From: Chrysaora quinquecirrha
Taxonomy: Eukaryota; Cnidaria; Scyphozoa; Semaeostomeae; Pelagiidae
Direction of reading: 5' to 3'
DNA length: 64,000 nucleotides
Assembly (NCBI GenBank): GCA_014526335.1
Contig: JACTAT010000154.1
Location: 328,988-392,987 of the forward strand
In this document: positions 22,901 to 31,900 of the stretch, piece by piece
Layout of the letters: every line of letters begins with the position of its first letter
Position numbering within the stretch: position 1 is the stretch's first letter
Made by a program: the position numbers and the translations under genes
The notes under the pieces: generated by a model
What the model was told of the DNA's origin: nothing
The model's input: the letters and a program-made list of their open reading frames with translations, nothing else
Databases searched by the model: none

Positions 22901-25900
22901 GGAAATGCGGAAGACGAAGGATAGGGATGTTAGGAAACATTTCCTGCAGAATGTCCCTGAAAACGTTATGTTTACTCCAGCATTATGAAAGATTAAGAAG
23001 GGCTTAAAGTAAAGTTAACAAGTCTGGTCTCAATAGGTAAGATATGTAGCTGGTATAGCTGTGGCCAGTGGGTCAAGCATGGTGATGTTAATATTTCAAA
23101 GAGGTCTGGGTCAGCCCAAAACTCTTCTGGAAAATGGCGGACTTCTTGAGTAAGGGAATCCTCTCGCGTGCAACGAACTGCATTGCGGTCGCTTCAGGAT
23201 AGGTAGTAAAGCAAATTTTGTCAAAGAAAGGATTCAAGTGGAGTAAAAGCAAAAGCGAAGATTTCAAGTCCAAGCCTTCGCAAAATTGAAGAAAATTTGC
23301 TGCATTTCGTCTCCTGAAATGGCCGCAATCTCGGTCTGTCCCGAATTCATAATGTCCGCCATCTTCCAGAAATGTCGCGCCGATCCAGTCCTCTTTGAAA
23401 AGGTCTATAGCAGAAGAACAAAGAAAGGGATTAAGAATGAAAGTAAATGAACTCAACAAACAAAATATACCTCCGCTTTACACGTTACTTCAAAATCTCT
23501 AAGTATGTATTCTGGTGTTTCTTTTTCATTTATGCTTTTTATCCTGAAGTTTTCTGTATCTAACGTTTCTGATGCTTTAGGCCAATATTTTGCACATTTC
23601 GTCTATAAAATGAAGCAAGTGAAAATTCTTTTAGGAAATCACGTATTTTAAAAAGATAGCATTTACAAAATAGCAGAGATCCACGCCTACAGAGCTACAA
23701 ATATAAACATACAAGATGCATAAAGGAACCATTTAAAACGTCTTAGACATGATAATCACCGCTTATCACGAGAAGCCTTGATATTCCTCGGGCAACGTTT
23801 CGAGAGAGCTCCGTCTCTAATCGGATAACGTACCGTGTCTGTACCTTTTTGGTACGTAATGAGTACTATTTCATTGCGTTCACATTGTAACAGGTCGGAA
23901 ACCGATCCAAATGGACCCAAGCTTTTCTAGCGTACCAGAAAAAATACGACCCCATTCGCAAAATAGAACTGATTCATTCATGCGTACACGTGTAACCGAA
24001 CAGGACATCGTGACTATATTGGATGCGTTGCCGTGTAAACGAGGTCTTCGAAAAAAGAAATAGGAAATGCTTCAACACTAAAATACCCATAATTGCTTCA
24101 CGAAAAGAGTACTGAACGATTCTCCAGATTCTGGTGGATACAATTCACTTCATATTTGGGCACATTGAAACAGAATTATCATGACATCAATTTCGAATTA
24201 TATTTTTCATGAAAGGCGAATACTAGAGGCCGGATTACACTAGCATCTCCAGGTAAAAGTTGCTTCACATTCTTTCTGTGATTGCAGACAACGAGAGAAT
24301 ATGACGGGGTAAAACCCCTTTCAAGTTGCTCGTAGTTACTTGCAGATGAGGCTTTGGCGAGGTTTTTAATCCGCTTTTATTGACCATCACAGAGTTTTAA
24401 TTTGATCGCTGATCAAATTGTTCCTCTTGAATTCTTTATCCTTCAAGCAACTGCGAGCAACTTGTAAGGGGTATTACACTGTCATATTCTCTCGTTGTCC
24501 GCGGTCACAGAAAAAATGTGAAGCAACTTTTACCTGGAGATGCTAGTGTAATCCAGCCTTAGAATTTTGTGGCATACCGCAATAGATGGAATTCGAACAT
24601 GGACTGCATGATCAGAGAGCCAACGACGTTTCCACTAAGTTATATAGAGCTCAATGAATTCGAAGAGTAACTCTCCACGTCCTACAGCCCAAGGCTCTTC
24701 TCCCGTCGGACGTTTGGTTTTGGCTATGTTGAGCCTTCTTAAACGCCATCCATATTTGTATATACAGGGTGGCCCAAAAAGGGACCCTGTATTTTTCATG
24801 AATGGCGAACACTAGGCTAGATTAATTTCGACTTAAAACTATTACCCTGCCTCGCTCAACTTCTCTTGTCACGTTCAATATAATGCGACATTTTTCAAAG
24901 TAAATCATTCGCCAAAAGTCATCGATTGTATCAGGTAAGCATCCTTGTGTTGCTATGTAATTCACATCACAATCACCCTGCGGAAAATCAACAAGATCAT
25001 CATAATCATCATCATTGACACAGCGATTAACATGATTTTAATCAAGGCTAGCCCTGGTACCTGTCCTTACCCAAACTCTCCCCAAAGCTCAAAAATATTT
25101 CCTTGACTCTCAACTGTCAACCGATTTGAGCCCTGAAACTTGACACAAAATGTACCAAAATATTGGATGTTTTGGCCTAGCTATTCAATCGAGCTTTCTA
25201 TTCCGAAAGATGGTTTGTGTAAAGAAATGCAAAGAATTTTGTTAATATCTGCCAGGAAAAATACCGCAGAGTACGCAGTATCATGTTTTGGCTTTTACTA
25301 TGTCTTAATTATAGCTATCTTGCATACATAAACTAAACTTCCAAAAATTTCGGAGGGTAAATTTTTCAAATTTTCAAGTCCGAAATTTAACCATCCGAAA
25401 TTTTTAACGCCCAAAACCTTTAAGCCAGAAAAACCTCTCCTTATCCTCCCAAGATCCAGCAAATCGTCATTTACATCGATTATTCTTCTGTCATCATAAT
25501 CACTGGAGTGCTGATGTATTCAATTTCCTCTGCTCTTTTTATCGTCTTATATCTTATTTGAGATCATAATCTTCGATGGCAATCATCATAAACATAATCA
25601 AGGTCTCTTCCTCACTTTTTTAGCCTGCGTGCAGCCTCAAACTCTTCTTTCGTAAAGAGTAGACTCTACTTCTTTCGTTCATTGTTGCGCAGACTCTACT
25701 CTTTCGGTTAGACGAGTTGAGGCTGCACGCAGGCTACACTTTTTCCACCTTGTAATGGTTGATAATGGTCGATTAAGCCCCAAATTTTGTTGATTCTTTA
25801 ACTTGCTTTTATCCTTCACTCTGTCCGAAATTGTGTTGAAAATTTGTCCGAAATAGTCAATTATGCGTCCGAAATTAAATAGTCCTAAAATAAAACGTCC

Positions 25901-28900
25901 GAAAATTAAACGTCTGAAATTTTTGGGGATTAATGTATTACATGTCGCTATTTACATGGCATTTGGCCTATTACGGTGTGATATATTCTTTTCAGAAGAG
26001 GTAATGTAAGGTTTAGTTTCAAAGTTGTCAACACAGGGACTGAAAGTTCAGGGACTGGCGAAACCTAATTACAAAATACAGTAACCATAAGGAACTTACA
26101 TCGATGAAATTAGCATTAATATAATCAGATCCTGGAATATTAGGATCAACCTCTTTTAACTGCACCCTTGTATGATCAACTGTAATAGAGAAAGATTCCA
26201 ATTATCGCATCATTCCAATAGTCAGCCGTGAGATTTAAAATTTGACACTTAGCTCATCGCTGCAGAGCAGCGCGAAGCGTAGCAGCACTATTCTAGCACA
26301 AATAGGATTTTCGCATGTATTTTTGTAGCCTTGACTTGCCACACGATTGCTACTCGTCTATGTTTAAGGATTCGATCTGTGATGATGAAAGTCGAAGCAA
26401 AGCTGTCAGCCCGCAGCAAGGTAAAAGTGAGAGCATATTTAACATCATTCAGCAAGGAAAACACAGATATAGGTAATCAAATTCAAACGTTCAAAGAATA
26501 TTTATTTCATTTAGGAGAATCTTAGATGTACCCGTCCGTTGCTTCGGCGGTCTACGGAAGCATTTTTTCAAATACGCATACTACAAAAAGTTGCTGCTTT
26601 AGGCTTTAGCCCTAGAACTACTACTTTTCATTTCAACACACTCGTTGAAGTCCCCTGCAATACTTGCATTCTACCTCGGAGCAGCACTCCCTTAACGATG
26701 TTAACGGCTAGTTCAAATGTTAAACCAACAAAGGGTTCCAGACCCTACTATAAGGGGTGCATCACTTCCAAAACAGAGTCCAGAAAAGTGTTCAACCTTC
26801 CTCCAGACAAAAATACCCCTTGTTGGAAACCTTCATCACTTAACAATTAAAAATAGGCATTTTTGGGGTGTGGCACAATATTTTCTATTGTTCTAACGGA
26901 CCTTCCTCCGGTCAATGGCCGTGTGACCTTGACTTTTTCCTGATTCTGTTCCAAAACACCGTACACTCTGAGATTTTACCATATAAAGTGGCTCTTAATA
27001 AAAAAGTGTGTAAAATCAGTCCGGGGGCACAAGCTGCAGGTCCACAAAACACAGTTGCCAGAACCATTGGCCTTCGTTAACAAATAAAGACTGCATTGCT
27101 TGCTTCTCAGCTTTTAGGTGCATGAAGAGTGCCTTATGTAAAAAGAAACATAAATACAAGAATGTGAAACTTACAGGGTAAAATATATCGATATCTGTTT
27201 TTAGATTTATTTTCTTGTTTTTGCCCTTCATTTCTCGTGTACATGTGTTTGTATTCTTCTTGTCTTTGAAGTTGCTGAAACAAGAAAAGTAGTTTAGCAG
27301 CAGATGAGCGATGAAATTTTTAAGTAAATAACGGAAAACCTTACACTAGAAGTTTTCTAGTGTGACGACTTTTCAGAAAAATGCTGAAACAGCAAGCAGA
27401 GTGTATGGATCAGAATTTTGTCAATCAGAAAATGCCGCTGAGTCAATGTTGTAATGTAAGCACCAACATAGAGGCCCCTAGGGGGCTGTGTTCTCTGTTG
27501 AGTGCCACTTGTCATCGCAAGAAAATTACAGGAAAAAGGTAGATATGTCCAAAAGAACGACTCAAGACCAACTGTAGAAGCGCCATTCATTCGACGACAT
27601 TTGCTAGAATCATTGCAGTTACAACGTAGCGAACCGATTAAAGAATGTTGACGATTAAATAAATTCATAAGTATTCAATGAAATGCGTTCTTTGTGCTCG
27701 CAAAAACACTCTGGTAAGGTAGTTATTTTTTAGTCTGTGGATATTTTCCGGTGCTGGATTTTATAGCATTGTGGCTACTCGTCATGATTAAGGTTGTGGT
27801 TAGGGTGAGGATTAGTTTAGTGTTAGGGTTTGAGAAGTGCTAGGGTTAGGGTAAAGAGGCAGATTTCCACTACACGTTTTATTTATAAGAACACTGAAAT
27901 TGAAGAAAGCCATGCAATGTTGTTAATTTTTCGGATTTGAAGGCTCAAAATGTTCTTAACATGTTCTTAATTTTCTTGCTTTTTAAAAAGCTGTTGTTCT
28001 TCAAATTAGATGGTAATTGCTACGAAAAGGGACGCACATGTAAAAATGTCACATATATTCACAATGATTGATAGTTCACCTGTTTTCTAGAGTTGAGAAC
28101 AGGACAGCGCCACTAAAGAAAGTAAATTCTAACTTCACAAAGCCTTGTAATGTTCTTAGCATGTTCTTAACTTTTCAGCCTCTGAAGCCTTATGTTCTTA
28201 TATACTTTATTGTTATAAAAAAACGTGTAGACAATTTTTAGGGGGCGATTGTCTGTAAAATTCACGACGTCACATGCAAAGCTGAAGGTTTTTGATCGCA
28301 GCATGGACAAAAATCGCTGCACGACAAGAAGTAGATTTCGTTCAACAAGCATTTCAACCAATGGCATTATAGATTTACGCACATCTAATACCCAGTTGCG
28401 TTTAACTCGAAGGTAAATTTTCACAATTCCATTGTCTTTTTCGGTTGTGATGCTAGTGAAGATTGAAAGAACTTATTCGTAGCGAAATTTCATTACGATC
28501 GCTGTTTAAATGGTGTAGTGGAAAATCGTTCTTTTAGGGTTAGGGTTATCGCCTTTTATAATTTTTTGCAAATTCTATCAGAGAAGATTCTTAGAGAAAA
28601 ACTGAACGAAAATTATGCTATAAATGCTCACCTCAAATTCCTCCCAAAATCCACTCTTTCCTTGTAAAATTAAGTTTTCTTTCAGTAATTCTTTAACTCT
28701 TTCAGAAATTTTGCTGGCAGTTACTCTCGTCGCGTTGAATGGCTGTATTAGACAAAATATATTTCAAAAGATCGTCATGACCCAATGACCCAGAATATCT
28801 ACTTATTAGCCGTTCATTTGAAGAACTGCTTCTTCGCAGTGCGCACTTTTGTTTTTAATAAAGAACCGGCTGATAAGCAACAAGAGTTCGGATCAAACAA

Positions 28901-31900
28901 ATGTTAAGCAACTTGAGAGCTCAGCGGATAAGCCCTGAACAATTATACATGAAGAGATTTTTAAGTTCTAACGTTTTGTTTATACAGTGCAAATCTTGCC
29001 AATTCGAACAATCAATTTAGCCGGAAAAGCGCCAAAATTTTCGTCGGACACTCCCCAGAGTAGACTTATTATCTGAGGCGTAGTTATCGCTATTGAAATG
29101 AATCGCCTGGACGCTCAAACAGTTTGAGCGATCTCGGTTGGGTGTAGTCTCGGTCTGGTGAGCGATAACTGGGACTCAGGTAATAAGTCTATCCTCAGAG
29201 CATAAACTTCAGAAACAGACCAAAACAATTGACTACGGCAAAATTTATACATAGACGTGGATCGAAATACACCAACCAGAATAGAAGTCAAGCCGTACGA
29301 ACAAGAGTAATTATTGATCTATTTGACAAATTAAGGGTCTGTGTTTCTTATGGAATTGCATTTTAAAGGTGGCACTTCACTAGACGTACCCTCCAAGTCC
29401 CATTCACTTGCTCACATTTCTTAATACGTGCAAAAACCTCAAAATTCTTGGAAATTTTCATCTTGAAGCTAGTAATCTTACACTATTGAACGGCAACTTT
29501 TCCATTCATCGAAACTAGACTTAGAACTCACAGCGAGTCACGCTTGTTTCGATTTAGCAGCGATAAAGCATGAACAGCTTAAACATCATCTTAGAAAAAC
29601 TAGACCTAGATGAATAGAAAGTTATGAACGATAGATATATCAGGTCAGGTCACTCCGGTGGCCTGATGGCCGTTGGGGCACTTTGATGAGTTCACAATAG
29701 ATATATACACATAATTATATTTTTGGTAGAAAATTCGACAAGGAGATTTATTTTGGAAAACTGAGGTGAGAGCGAGCTATATACATGTATATAATTATAT
29801 ACATAGTTAAATCATGGAAAACAGGCCTTACAGCTTTAAGATGAACTACGTTTCCACCAGCTTTTTCTACCATTGGATTTTTCTTATAATTTTCAACCAA
29901 TTCTGAAAGATCAGCAAAAGCGGGCCCTCCACCAGCATCATAAAATCCATCAATGTTTCTTATCATTATATGTACAACGCTGTCTTCAGATCTGCAAGCA
30001 ATAAAATTACAGAATACACAATTTCAAATAAGGTTCTCGTTTTCAAACATTTGAAAAATAGCGTCACAGAAACATTTCAGCATCTTACGCCCCGGCCAAA
30101 CAATCAAACACTGTTGGTCAAACATTTGCAATTTCTTTACAAGCAATGTTTGATCGTTTTGCCAACTTACTAAACCTTGATTGACAAGCAGAATTGTTTG
30201 GCAAAAGTTTTGAAACATTTCAAATCATTTTTTGCTTGTCCCTAGCAGAAAATATTAGAACAGCAATGTCTGCGATGCGACCAAACGAGAAAACATTTAC
30301 ATGAGAAGCAATTTTAAGATGTTTGTCGAACAATGTTTGATCGTTTGGCCAAAGACTTAATTCTGGTGTTGAGGCAAATTTCTACGCTTCTAGTCCTTAT
30401 GATGTTGATTTTATAGCGATTAAAAGTTTCAAAATTTATAAGGGATTTGATTGCAAAAATTGACTTAAATTTTACTCAGAGCGTAAAATTTCTCTCATTT
30501 ATGAGTTTTCAAACTTTCCGTTGGTATAAAAATCAGCATTGTAAGTGCTCGTAGCAAAAAGTCTGCACTAAAGATGAAGTGCTTCATCTTAATCTAGGGT
30601 CAAAAATTTCTGTACGAAGAAATTTCCGTATATTAAAGAAACACAACGCTGATGTATTGATGAATGATGAAAAGATGAATTAGAAATGTCAGGATTGGAA
30701 ACAACAAAGGATATTTAGGGTACGAGAATTAACATGTAAGTTCAAAACATTTGAAGTTACGCAGCATTTTAGGTTCGTAGGGAGAAACCGAAGATCGAGA
30801 AATGGAATTCAGTTTAGGCTCAGATCACAACTGGACGGGGATGTGCCACCCAGATTTGGGAAACCCACCCACTTATAATGTAAACCTTTGCAGAAACAGA
30901 CCCAATTTTATGAGTAAAAATAAGCGGAATATGAGAATAATAATATTTCTAGACCTATTTATTGCTTGATATTGTACTACGAACATCTTTGACGCGATTT
31001 TCCCACTTCTCTGACTGAATTTAAGTTAAACTTTCGACTTTTCTTCAATTTGCCACCCACTTTTATGGGGTTTTGGTTAAAATCATACCCATGTTTAGAG
31101 AATTTCAGTGCCCAAAACCCACCCATATGGGCGGCATGTACCCGAACCCAAATTATACTAAGTACCCCCCCGGGCATTGAAGTGGGCCAGGTCCAAAACG
31201 CGCAACCCGCGGAACCCCGCGGAATTTATTTTCACTTTAGAAAGCCGAAATCATATTTGAAGGCGCTGTTAGTATTACTTAGTAGTCATGACTAGGCCGT
31301 GATACTCATTTTTCTAATGTCAATGATGATTGCATTTTGAGTAAGAGAATGCTAAGAAAGAAAAATTAAAGTGGAATAAAGCAATAGAGATTCCAAGTAA
31401 AATGTTTTTCGTAGCTAAATACCCGATTTAAAACAATTTCAGTAGTAGTTCCGCGAGTTCCGCGTTTTGGTTTTTCGACCTACACCGTGGGGACAAAACG
31501 CAGAACTCGATTTTGCAAAATAAATTCCGGGGGGTTCCGCGTTTTGGACCTGGCCGTAACCATTCAAAAAAAGACGATAACCAGCTAATTTGACTTAGTC
31601 AGTTAGACCTCCCAGATGAACCATGTGACAGGTTTGACATGTTCTTCTCAAAATAATGGACTATTGTTGATTCTTATTCTTCTTTATATACTGTTTATAT
31701 GTCTTCCTGATAATGTCAAATTATCATCTTCTTTGGAATGCTTAAGTCAAAATAATCAAAGGCCTTTTTCACAAAACAATTGTTTTAAAAGATTTGGCAT
31801 GGCCAGAAGGGGGATGGGATTGGGATTAAAAAAAAAAACAGTTGGATAAGTGGTGTGTCACAAAACCGATTCAGGATGGCATTGGTGGCAGCATCCTTCT

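Noticed and set aside
27780..27860. GTTAGGG words resembling telomeric repeat
   Set aside because: Only a few irregular copies, near the short transposon and again near 28540; not a telomeric array.
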